From: Lotus japonicus
Lineage: Eukaryota; Streptophyta; Magnoliopsida; Fabales; Fabaceae
Assembly: GCF_012489685.1 (NCBI RefSeq)
Contig: NC_080045.1
Span: 6,639,001 to 6,703,000, forward strand
Reading direction: 5' to 3'
Length of the DNA: 64,000 nucleotides
Numbering within the stretch: position 1 is the stretch's first letter; every line of letters starts with the position of its first letter. Positions 1 to 9,959 of the stretch are shown piece by piece. A program made the translations under genes and the position numbers. Under the pieces are notes generated by a model, which saw only the letters and a list, made by a program, of their open reading frames with translations, was not told where the DNA came from and made no database searches.

Positions 1-812
1 AAGACCCATCCATTATTGCACCTTATACTTCACCCTTTTTTTGTACATATAAATACATTAGTTCCTAGGATAAGGATTGATGTGATCACTCATAAATGTA
101 TGAGTTAACTATCTATTCCTTTAAAAAAAAACTAGCTATATATTATATTTGTCCACTTTCAAAGAAAAACAATCTACTTTACTTACATTTTTTTAATGTA
201 AATCTTAGTATTTAACTTATATGCATTGAATATGTAAAGAATTTAAATAGATGTTTTTTTATGTGAACATAGATGAACATCTTAGAATTTAATTTCTATA
301 TATGTACTGAAAATGTAATTTTTTTTACATGCATCTAATTATATTTCTAAATTTTCTATTTTAAATTTTAATTTAATTATAACGTGATGAGTTTTAATTG
401 AATGACTTTGTAAAATTCTTTTAAACTATTAGAACATTTTTTTAACTTATAATCTTATATTAATTTTGTGTTTTCAATATTTTTTATTTTAATTAATTTA
501 TAATGTGATAAAATTGTTAATGACACTCATAAGTAACTTACGTGATTAACTTAAACAAATATTATGTCTTGGCTGAATGGCAAAAAAAAAAATTGTTCTC
601 ATACCATTGGCTAGGTTCGGATTCATCGTGTATTCGATACCCGAATTGATGATGATTTGATACAGTAAAAAAAATTCGAACTGAACTGATGATTTAATCC
701 AACCCACAATAATGTGTTTGGTTCGATTTAATCGGATTCGCGAATTGGGCCGTATCCGTTTAGATCTCTAAAATTAGTTAGTAATTTCATATTTTATCAC
801 TTATTTTAAATA
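1..812. other. AT-rich intergenic sequence
   Basis: I see no gene here. The stretch is AT-rich with poly-A and poly-T tracts and no open frame with recognisable content. The window's left edge lies inside it, so any feature starting further left would not be seen. Confidence 0.6.
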
Positions 813-1292
813 GGCTTAAATGCACTTTTGGACCCCCAAGTTTATATTTTTTGCGATTGTTGACCCTGATCTTATTTTTCTACGAATGGAGACCCTAATC
901 TTTCAAAATGTTGCACCGTTTACCCTTCCGTCAAAAACTTGACGGAACCCACTTACCTGGCTTTCCGACGAAAGGGTAAACGGTGCAACGTTTCGAAAGA
1001 TTAGGGTCTCCATTCAAACTAAAAATAAGATCAGGGTCAACAATTGCAAAAAAAAAGTAAACTTGAGGGTCCAAAAGTGCATTTAAGCCATTTTTTTTAA
1101 ATCCCCATTTTATCCACGTGAAAGGTCATATCAGCGTGTTCCGTCAAGTTTTTTACGGATTTGGACGGAAGGGTAAATGGTGCAGCGTTTTGAAAGAATA
1201 GGGTTCTCATTCGTAGAAAAAAAAGATAAGGGTTGACAATCACAAAAAGTTAAAACATGAGGGTCCAAAAGTGCATTTAAACCTTTTAAATA
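813..1292. repeat. Legume MITE-like inverted repeat, with a third arm
   Basis: An arm starting taggcttaaatgcactttt (from 813) is repeated in inverse orientation and ends near 1092. Both arms carry the same block that includes 'gttgaccctgatc' and 'gcaccgtttaccctt'. A third, more diverged copy of the right arm runs about 1139-1290. The high arm identity points to a foldback or MITE-type element, possibly two nested insertions. The superfamily is not determined; no clear target duplication was found. Confidence 0.7.
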
Positions 1293-1596
1293 TCATTAAT
1301 CAATCTTAACTTGAACTTTTTATACTGGCTTAGCCAACTTCCTAATTGAAATCGAAAAATAAATAGAGTCAAATTCTCATTTCTTATTGTTCAGTCAAAA
1401 TAAACACAGCAATAGTAGTGTACTGGGTTTTCCCCTCTTGTCCAATCATTTCCAGGTAGTACTCGGTCTCTCAGCAAGCATTTCAATCTATTAAAGTTTG
1501 AGTTGATTTTTCTTAGCTTTATTAATTTTACCAATTCAAAGGGGACCAAGGTTGAAAGTTCAATTTTCGTATAAAAAAATGTTGAAATTTAATTTT

Positions 1597-1750
1597 TATG
1601 TACTGACGGTGTTACACCATCAACCAATCAGATTTTAAGGATATGAGAAAATCTCTTTTTTATATTTAATTTCATTAATTTATGTGATACATCCTTAAAA
1701 TCTGATTGGTTGACGGTGTAAAAAAACTTTACACCGTCGGTGCATCAACC
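1597..1750. repeat. MITE with long terminal inverted repeats
   Basis: The left arm contains 'caccatcaaccaatcagatt' followed by 'ttaaggat'. The right arm contains its reverse complement, ending in 'gacggtgtaaa' and 'caccgtcggtgca'. The central spacer is AT-rich. It is a small non-autonomous DNA element; the superfamily was not assigned. Confidence 0.65.
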
Positions 1751-2409
1751 TTTTTTTCTTAATCTATATGGTTTGATAAACATGTTTTGGGATAATATAC
1801 GTGCCTTACTGCTTAATTAGAGCAAATCATCAGTAGAGGCCCCAATCCCATCCTATCAAACTTTAACTCTAATCTGACAGAGACCGGTTTTTTGTGTTGT
1901 GAAAACAACAGAAATGTATGGTGAACATTTAAAAATGTGTAGATTTTAAAGTGAGATAAAAAAAAAAAGTTATATATATGATATATAATGTGATATAATA
2001 GAAAAATAGATAGAAAATAATAAATAAATTAAGTGTATGAAATGTGTCATTTATGTTGAGTGGTTAATGAGTTAAGACTGTGAAAGCAATGGCAAGAGAA
2101 TAGGAAGCAATAGAGTATAGAGGTCACTCCGGCAAGGTTCACTATGTGCCCATGTGAGGAGTGGGCTCCATTGGAGGGTGAGATCCAAGGAGAACCTTCA
2201 GGTACCAAGAAAAAGCCTGGGATGGGAATGGGACTCTCTAACCGGCCCAATCATCACCTTGCAACTATCCTGATCATCAACATTCACATATTCATATTTT
2301 TTTTTTCAATCAAATGTACATAAGTGTAAAATCCAGATGTTAAGTTAGTTTTTTTTTTTAAATACGGAAAAAATGACCAAAAACGGGTGAAAATGGAAGA
2401 AAAACCTTG
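1751..2409. other. Intergenic sequence, nothing recognised
   Basis: A short minus-strand open frame at 2047-2250 has no recognisable domain and no supporting gene structure. The remainder is low-complexity AT-rich sequence. Confidence 0.5.
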
Positions 2410-2671
2410 GTCCTTTTTATAAGAACCAAATGAAAGTTTGAGCTATATTAATTAATTTTTTCCAATGATGCCCTTATTAATTCTAACTTGTAAAATGTGT
2501 CTCATTAATTATTCTCTCTCTTTCCCACTTTCCAACACTAATAACAAAGGGTAATTTTGGAAGTTTATTTTGATTTAAGACAAATTTAATGCATTTTATC
2601 TAGTTTAACTACATTTCTTAAACTATGTGAAATTTTTTTTTGTTGCTTATAAATAGGACCGGAGGGAGTAC
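2410..2671. repeat. Stowaway-like (Tc1/mariner) MITE remnant
   Basis: The right end reads 'cttataaataggaccggagg' then 'gagta', the reverse complement of the common plant Stowaway terminus of the form 'ctccctccggtcctattta'. The left end 'ggtcctttttataagaa' is its inverted partner. The element abuts the terminal repeat of the Mutator-like element to its right, so one probably inserted at or beside the other. Confidence 0.5.
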
Positions 2672-4368
2672 CTCATTAGGTGATTTTGGACATGTTGGAG
2701 GCTGAGGTGGCTGGTGGGGTTGAATTCGCATGGTGTGATGTGAATTACAGGTAAGGAATCGTTGTCTTCCCTAGGAGGTTTTGTTGGGTGACAGGTGGAA
2801 TCATTGTAGGCCATTGAATTCGCCTGAGTTCACCATTGAATTCGCCCGAGTCCACACAAATTCAATGCTGGCATAGGATGAAACATGAGATGATGGTGTC
2901 AGGGGGCAACGACATGATGGCGCAGTAATTCGCGTAAGGCTAGGCAGATTTATTTCTTTGACTGGTCTAATGATTATTGCTTTGACTGACACCATAAATT
3001 CGCTTAGACTGATGCAAATTAATGGTGTTTACGTTGATTGAGGTGAATTAAAAAGTTAGTTCAGCCTTTATAAATCCACACAACGAACTTGCACTCTGCA
3101 CGCTGAAAAATTAAACTTAATCAAACGATAGGTTTTAGTCTCTCTAAAATCCGCTAAAAGAGGAAGATATCTTAATGGAGCGTGAGAGCCAATGTGGTCA
3201 GCTAACAAGCAACCTCCACATATGCGTAGAATGCGTGCTCATGGGTAATTGGTCAATTATACGAGATCGTCAACAAATGCTTCCACATCATTAAAGGTAT
3301 AATTTAACCAGCTCATTTCTAACGCACTTCCTCTAATAACATCCGGTGGTGGTGTCACTCCCAGCACGTGCTCTACGATGGCAGACCAAGGATAAGACAC
3401 GGGGCCGATGATAGGTTCACCTTCAATCTTCAAGTCAAGATGTAATGCAACAGCTTGGAGTGTGATGATGCATTTACCAAATGACACGCGGTAATTGTGG
3501 GTTTTCAGCCTCCACCGTTTGATTAGAGATGATATCAAATGAGTGTTTGGATGAACATCTTCAACTAGCGCGAACTGGTAAAGTCCTCTAGGATGGAGGT
3601 GGCCTTCAATATGTGAAGGAACACCATTTAACAATCTTTGGAGTCGAGAATCACGAAAGCATATAACCTTTCTTTGACTGACTCTGAAATGTGGGTTTCT
3701 TGAAGATAAGCAACTCAGGATTATTGGGACTGGGATTGATCACTATTTCCTCCGCCATATGAAAAATTGGAAAAACTTTTAAATAGATGATACAGGAGAA
3801 AAATTAAGAATGGGAGTTGAGAGAGATTAGAAGTTAAAGTGTGAAGTATATAGTATGTGGCAGACCTTTTACAGGGGAAAAAACCGCCACTACTTGACTT
3901 CTCAAAGTTCCAAGCGAATTAACTCAATTAGCCTTGGTTAGCGCATAGTCAAGGCAGTCCCCCTTAATCCACACGAGTTAATTACCTCGTGCAACGCGTT
4001 ACATGTATTTCGCATAAGTCAACACGAATTCTTGGTCCCCATGTCGCCCTATCATTTCCTCGCTCCCTCCTCGTGCTACGCCAGCATTGAATTCGCGTCA
4101 GCCAAAGCGAATTAATGCCCTGACATAATGTTAGTCAAAGCGAATTAAGGCGCCATCATATTGTTGTCCCCCTGCACCATCATGTCATGCTCTACACCCA
4201 ATGAATTCGCTTGGGACAAGGCGAAATCACTCCCCTGTACCCCTGCCACCCAGCAGACCTAGAATACACGCAAATTCCACCTAAAATTCATGTGGTGTGA
4301 CGCAAGTTTACCCCCACATGCTACCTCAGCCTCCAACTTGGCCATAATCACCTAGTGAGGTAAATTCC
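2670..4368 (-). mobile_element. Mutator-like element with long TIRs carrying a plant-mobile-domain gene
   Basis: The left end (from about 2670: tacctcattaggtgatttt) and the right end (reverse complement from about 4368: tacctcactaggtgattat) are inverted copies. Similarity extends inward for roughly 300 bases with substitutions and small indels, for example 'gttggaggctgaggt' and 'attcaatgctggc' in both. Between them lies a minus-strand coding remnant of the plant mobile domain (PMD) family. Long TIRs around a PMD gene are typical of MULE-MAIN type elements. I could not find a matching 9-bp target duplication; the left side abuts a Stowaway MITE. Confidence 0.7.
3257..3758 (-). pseudogene. Plant mobile domain (MAIN-like, PMD/PF10536) gene fragment
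   Basis: On the minus strand an ATG at 3758 opens with a short acidic leader containing INPSPNNPEL, resembling the N-terminus of MAIN-like proteins. A frameshift near 3664 separates it from a 125-codon stretch (3634-3257) containing 'LISSLIKRWRLKTHNYR', 'GKCIITLQAVALHLDL' and 'EGEPIIGP', the conserved core of the plant mobile domain. The family is about 500 aa or more, so this copy is truncated as well as frameshifted. In the genome it belongs to the transposon bounded by the inverted repeats around it. Any cellular function is unlikely. Confidence 0.8.
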
Positions 4369-5870
4369 ATTTTTTTCACCCATCTTTGGTACAAAAATTG
4401 CATTATTCAAATAAAAATCTGTTAAATTGTGCGTAGGATGAAAAATATTGCGCTATACACCAGGGTGTCCAAGAACTTTTTGTGGGCGAAGAATAAAATA
4501 TTAAAAAATTATAATTTTTTGAGGAGACCCAATTAAGAATTAAAAAAAATCCTACATAAAGTACATATTGTCAGAAAAAAAATTGAAAAACTTTGGTAGG
4601 GCGCCGCATTCCTTTCCAACCCACCTTAGACTCGCCCATGCATTTATACCACAGTTCAACCCCAACACAAAGAGATATGCGAATAAATAAAGACAAAAGT
4701 GAAAAATATTATAGATATGTGTAGAAAATCAGATCGAGATATAAAAAATGATAAAAATTAGATAAAAAAATTAACGTGTGAATGCATCAAAACTAGTATA
4801 AAATTTAGCTCTTTAAAATGAGGAGCTAATCTATAATATAAAAAACTTTTAGTCACAAATTGAGAAATTAGTTTAATTTTTATTCATGTTGATATGTGTG
4901 TGTGTGTGAGTCAATTTAAAGTTAATATTGACTATCGAACTTTTTGCATGGCATGGGATTTCACATGACTTTAGTGTCATTCTTACTTGATTTGCTAGTT
5001 GCCCACCCATTTAAGTCGTTTTATATATTCTAATTTTGATAATTTGTTGTTTCTTTTATTCTATTTATACTTTAAGTTTAACCATAAAAAAATCTATATT
5101 TTAAGTTGTAGGTTATAAATTTTTATCTCCTAGTACCTTAGTAAAGAGAGCGAAGAAAGCCGCCAATGAACTATCATAATCATATAAATTAGTAACTAAA
5201 ATATAAATAAAAATATAATTTATTATACATGTTGAAATATATTATTATTGTAATTTGAATTTTTTATTTTTTAATCAAACGACTAAAAAAAATATTATAG
5301 TTTACTTTACCTTTGTTTGGAGCCAACTCTAGTTGTATGTGTGTAGTATTATATATTCTAGTCATAATAGTCATCACTCACTCACTAGTCACTAGTTCAT
5401 GAATACATAGTGGGAGGCTGTCAAGTTGATGTGAGCTTGTGTCTGTACTCTGCTGAGAGTGTCACTCTCTTCCTAATAAGAGTCTGGATCTGGGCCACAC
5501 TAAAATAGACTTCATGGCTGGTAAACTAATAATGGACCTTCTCTTTTCATAAGTAAAACCAAACTCCACTTGTTTACAATGCAGGTTCAAACCTCAAATA
5601 TGCTGTCCTTGCAATAATATGTAGTTGACATTTTGGCCTCATGAATCTTTCTAGATTATAAATGGAAATGTTGAGTGAATATAATAGCCAAGTAGTGTAG
5701 ATATTAAGAGTAAGATAAGGTGATAAATAATAGATGTGATATATAATAGAATGATTATGATGCTTTACACTATACAATGAGTTAACTCACTTTAGATGAG
5801 GTAATTAAATCGTATATAATGTGATGTATGTAATAGAAGTAGAGAAATAAAGAGAACATGTGGTATATAA
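4369..5870. other. AT-rich intergenic sequence, nothing recognised
   Basis: Contains a short TG run at about 4903-4915 and several poly-A and poly-T tracts. The minus-strand open frame at 5574-5777 is low-complexity and not supported as a gene. Confidence 0.5.
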
Positions 5871-6178
5871 AGGGTCTATTTGTTTCCTGTTTTCAAAACA
5901 GTTGTTTTCAGTTTTTAAAAACTGAAAACATGTTTGGTATGACCTGTTTTCAAAAACTATTTTTGAAAACAGTTCTCATTTTCAGTTTTTAAAACTAAGA
6001 AACCAAAACGGTCAAAAGATATTTTTAGTTTCTGTTTTTAGTTTTTAGATATCAGTTTTCTAAATGTTTGAAAACATGTCATTCAACATGTTTTCTTCTT
6101 TTGAAAACTGTTTTTAAAAATTGTTTATGAAAATTGTTTTAAAAACTGAAAAACAAAACTGCAACCAAACAGGCCCAA
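5871..6178. repeat. hAT-like MITE with 'gggtctatttg' / 'caaacaggccc' ends
   Basis: The element starts gggtctatttgtttcctgtt and ends 'gcaaccaaacaggccc', imperfect inverted repeats. The interior is made of tttt/aaaa-rich blocks ('gttttcagtttttaaaaact') that pair with each other. This is the usual look of plant hAT-derived MITEs. The 8-bp target duplication is not clear. Confidence 0.55.
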
Positions 6179-6346
6179 AATGTGTCGTTATTGTTTGGTA
6201 GTTTATGAATCATGACTGATTCTATTGTAATCATTTTATTTCTCTGCTAATATATTAAGAGTTATAACTCTCCGCTTTTCAAGAAAAGTTTGATGTATTT
6301 TTCTTTTCAACCTGATACATTTACTATTAAATAATGGCAGTCTGTA

Positions 6347-6465
6347 CCTGAGGGGGAACTCAAGTAGTAAGAGTTGTGGGACATATGAGTTTAGGAGGAG
6401 AAGGTCCGTAGATCAATTCTTGAATGATGTAACTTATCTTTCTAATGTACCAAAAAAATAATTAA
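6347..6465 (+). repeat. tRNA-derived SINE copy
   Basis: Contains a pol III box A-like segment 'aactcaagtagtaagagttg' and a box B-like 'ggtccgtagatcaattc' about 35 bases downstream, followed by an A-rich tail. The same head ('agctcaagtggtaagagc') occurs at 28750 (plus) and near 62250 (minus), so this is a dispersed SINE family. Confidence 0.55.
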
Positions 6466-6599
6466 TTGTAGGCCACTTCCACACTCACTTTTATAGCAGC
6501 AGCAGATTTTTACTGCTACAAGCAAAGTGAAAAAATGTTAGCAGTGTTCTTGTTGATCACTCATAGAAAAAATGTTTACCAAAAAATATTTAGCTATTT

Positions 6600-6830
6600 T
6601 CCCAAGGGGGTTTTTCCTAGTAAGGTTTTAATGATGCTATTTTCTTTGATCTTTTCCATGTAGTTGCAGGGGTGGGTTTATGTGTGTGTGACTTGAGGCT
6701 TTGTAGGCACTATTTTATCTCTACACTTTGCTAGTTTTCTCCTTTTCTTCCTTTTTATGTATTGGGATTGAAGTACCCCTTATACTTCTTTTCAATATAT
6801 TTTTCATTGCTTATAAAAAAAAAAAAAAAA
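6600..6830 (+). mobile_element. 5'-truncated retroelement tail ending in poly-A
   Basis: The stretch ends 'tttttcattgcttat' followed by a run of about 18 A. Upstream there is no coding content, only a T/G-rich stretch including 'gggattgaagtacccctta'. This matches a 3'-UTR plus poly-A of a LINE-like element, truncated at its 5' side. The exact left boundary is not visible. Confidence 0.4.
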
Positions 6831-7451
6831 AACAAGAACACTGCTTGAAGTGGGCTAGTATCGTGCACATGACAAGCGGACCAAAAATGCTCGAACACAA
6901 AGGTTCACTTGACAAAAAAAGAGAGGAGTACACGATTATTCACATTTATTCTTGCACTTTTCAACAAAATTAAGATAAAAAATGAGTTCTATTACAACAT
7001 GAAGAGTATTAATTAAAAATACAAAGATACTAAAATGCATAATAAATTGAATCATTCAATTAAACACAGATCTAACACATTGATCACAAAATACTAGTTC
7101 AGATACTTTGGTTTCATTTAATTTCTGTTAGTTATAAATTTATAGGAAAATTGAGCAGGGGTGGTCTATGTCTTTTTAATTTTAAATTTTTAATATATAT
7201 GTGTGAGTATGAAACTTGTTGGGGTACTATAATACTTATATTCACTAATTGTTTTCTATTTACCTATACGGCTATACCCAAGCTCGTGTCTACTTAGCTG
7301 ATTTTTACCCTAATAAGTATTTTTATGAATGTGCAATGGATCTAGAATCTGTAACCATCCATAATTCTGTTATGATATGTTAAGACACTAATGTTGTTTT
7401 GTATTGACTGATTTTGAATAAAAAGAAAGTTGAATGATATAAATATACTAG

Positions 7452-7488
7452 GAAAATGAAAATGAAAATGAAAATGAAAATGAAAATG
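7452..7488. repeat. (GAAAAT)n microsatellite
   Basis: About six perfect tandem copies of the hexamer gaaaat. Confidence 0.9.
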
Positions 7489-7660
7489 TTTGGATGCTCA
7501 TTGAATTTTAATTTAAGGGAAAACTGAACCGCTACACAGTGGTGTCAGTTTTTTCGCTCCTCTAGCAAGAAAAAGTAAAATGGCCAACACTTCCCTATTG
7601 TTCCAAAACTAACCTTATTATTTTATTTTGATTCTTCGGAAAATTAACAAATAAAGAAAA

Positions 7661-8156
7661 CTACAAGCAAGAAAACGAGTCCCTCAAGATGAAAGGTTCA
7701 ACTTCCACCGGGGGTCTCTCAAGAATGTGTAAGCCAACAGAACTAGCTATGCCACTCATACGAGCCAAACAATCGGCTGCCATATTATACTCCCTGGGAA
7801 CCCATTGTAACTGCACCTTCCATTGTTGACGTAGTAATGAGACTATCTCTCCTAACATTGATCAGAAACCGTGACTAGCTGTGTTGTGTAGCTCTCTCAG
7901 AACCTCTTTGCAATCCATTTCTGCAATTATGTCTCTGTATCCATGTGCCCAAGCTATACGAAGACCATCTCGAAGAGCTCTAACCTCTGCCAGGAATGTG
8001 TTTTCCCCTATATCCAAGGACACAAAGCCTCTAATCCAAACTCCATCTGGGCCACGGAAGAATCCACCACCCCCACTTGATTGCTACCTCGCTTCCAACT
8101 CCCATCCGTATTCAGTTTTATACTCCCTTGTGGAGGAGGTCGCCAAACCTGATTGA
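7661..8156 (-). pseudogene. LINE-type RNase H domain fragment
   Basis: Minus-strand translation gives a plant LINE RNase H domain. An N-terminal part contains 'GPDGVWIRGFVSLDIGEN' and 'FLAEVRALRDGL' (active-site acidic residues), then 'AEMDCKEVLREL', and a C-terminal part contains 'VQLQWVPREYNMAADCLARM'. An in-frame TGA near 7862-7864 interrupts the domain just before 'MLGEIVSLL'. No reverse transcriptase lies upstream of it on the minus strand, so this is a truncated, dead C-terminal piece. Confidence 0.8.
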
Positions 8157-8239
8157 AAAAGTGAGATAGAAATTATTTTAAAAATTTATATAATAAGATT
8201 AATATGGTCATTATTAAATATCATTGGATGTTGTGCGGT

Positions 8240-8745
8240 TGTTGATCATCGGTCCTTGTTCTGTGTAGATTGCTCGTTGTGGCTATGGTCGCCTTCTGAC
8301 TTCAGCGTCCTATTTTCTGCAAAGTATTGGATGGGTGGTCCGCTTTGTGCCACTGCTTCGAGTTTGGAGCCTGTGCAATCCTTGCTGTCTTTTATCTTGT
8401 GTTCGTTATCTTGATTTTTAGGTATATCAGCTCTATAGCATGGCATGGTTTGGTTTTAGCTGTTGGGTTTTTTGGTCTACTCTTCTGGTTTGGTCTTTGT
8501 TGTAGGTGTCGAGCGGCTTGGTTGTTTTCTTCAGTCGAATTTGTCGCCGTTTTTTGGATTTTATGAAGATTTTTTTAGAGGATAGTCGCATGGAGATGTT
8601 ACTAGGTTTTTAACACGCTCTTGTGCGCTTGGGTTCTTTAGGAGGATTTTGCTATATGAGCTGAATTTTGTCCGGCGTTTTGCGGGCTAGGTCACTGTAC
8701 CCATGTTGAAAGGGGTTGTTTCTCAACATTTATTTAACTTTCAAT
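8240..8745 (+). mobile_element. LINE 3'-UTR fragment (family shared with 34.7-35.0 kb)
   Basis: The right part (about 8635-8740) contains 'aggaggattttgctatatga', 'gggctaggtcactgtaccca' and 'tgttgaaaggggttgtttct'. The segment at 34875-34960 has nearly the same string of words in the same order and ends in poly-A. The left part is T/G-rich without a coding frame that I recognise. I read it as the 3' end of an L1-type LINE. Confidence 0.55.
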
Positions 8746-9374
8746 TTTTTTTATTAAATATCACTGTCACTTTTGCTTTCACTCTTCATTTTTTTCCTCA
8801 ATCGAAACAACTTAAAAATCATCTCATTTTTCTTATATTCCTTTCTTTCATTTTAGTCAAAAATCCAAACAAACTACAAATAATTTTTTATATATCATTT
8901 ATGAAATGGAAAAGATATATGTACCACCAAATAGTAGTAGATCACTTCGACTTCGACACACTTTAGTGGCGATTTTTTATTACCACAAAGGTGTAAAATT
9001 ATTTTTTTATTTTAATTTTCACTTTGTTTGTAGCAGTAAAAATCTGATAAAAAATGTTGACCAAAAAATATTCATTGATAAGAAAAACCACTGATAAAAA
9101 AAGAAGTCATCACTGATCCAAAAGTTAAAAAAAATGCTGTTGCAAAAGAAATCTTTATCAGCTAGTGCTGCTGATCTGCCATCCTATTACCATTCCAACT
9201 AATTAGTTTTAATTGTTAGTATTAATTTAAAATATCCTTAACAGCTGATCTCTCTTTTAGTAAGTTTGAAGTTTTTTTCTTTACTCTTTTCAAAATGATC
9301 TAACTCTAAATTATATTGTTACCATTACCAATCAACAATGTATTTAGATACATTGCAGACAATTCAATCTTCTT
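8746..9374. other. AT-rich intergenic sequence
   Basis: No gene seen. A short segment around 9018-9065 ('gtttgtagcagtaaaaatctg', 'aaatgttgaccaaaaaatatt') is a diverged, partly inverted match to 6508-6600 and may be another transposon scrap. Confidence 0.4.
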
Positions 9375-9612
9375 AGGTACTCCCCTGTTCCTTATTAACT
9401 GTCCTATATATTTGTCCACTTAGAGTTTCAAGAGAACATTAAATGATGTTTTTCCAAGAAATGTTATTGCAGGAACAATAAATGAGGAAAGATAATATAC
9501 ATTTTAAAGGGTGAAATAGGAAATCAAATAATACTTTTATGAAAAGTAACAAAATTAATTGCACCCCTTAATATGTGTATTTCTTCTCTTCTTCCTGGAC
9601 AGTTAAATAAAA
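9375..9612. repeat. Stowaway-like MITE remnant
   Basis: The left end reads 'ggtactcccctgttccttat' then 'taactgtcc'. The right end 'cctggacagttaaataa' is its approximate inverse. The interior is AT-rich. Length and 'tactccc' terminus suit a Stowaway-type MITE; the ends are diverged. Confidence 0.4.
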
Positions 9613-9959
9613 TCAGAAAAGCATAGCTACTTACAGGTTTATAGCATTCTGTTCATCTTTGGCTATACTGCCAACACTAAATAAGAACATAAAGTTACTA
9701 CTGCAACCCCCAAATTTGATTCTTTGGATATCAACCAGTAAACCTAAGAATATGATATTAAATCTAAAATAAAATTGTCCAAACAAAGTACTGGTATTAG
9801 TAACAACCCATTTTATTTATTTGCCATACTGGATTAATGGCATAGACTAGTAAAGACTAAAGACAACATTAGTACATTACACCACCAACATTGTGTACAA
9901 GCAAACCCAATCAAGGAGAAAAGAAGACATGATATTAATTCTTGTGTGAAGCAGGATGC

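Noticed and set aside
7452..7488. CRISPR-like or regulatory array
   Set aside because: A simple hexanucleotide microsatellite without spacers; the organism is a plant.
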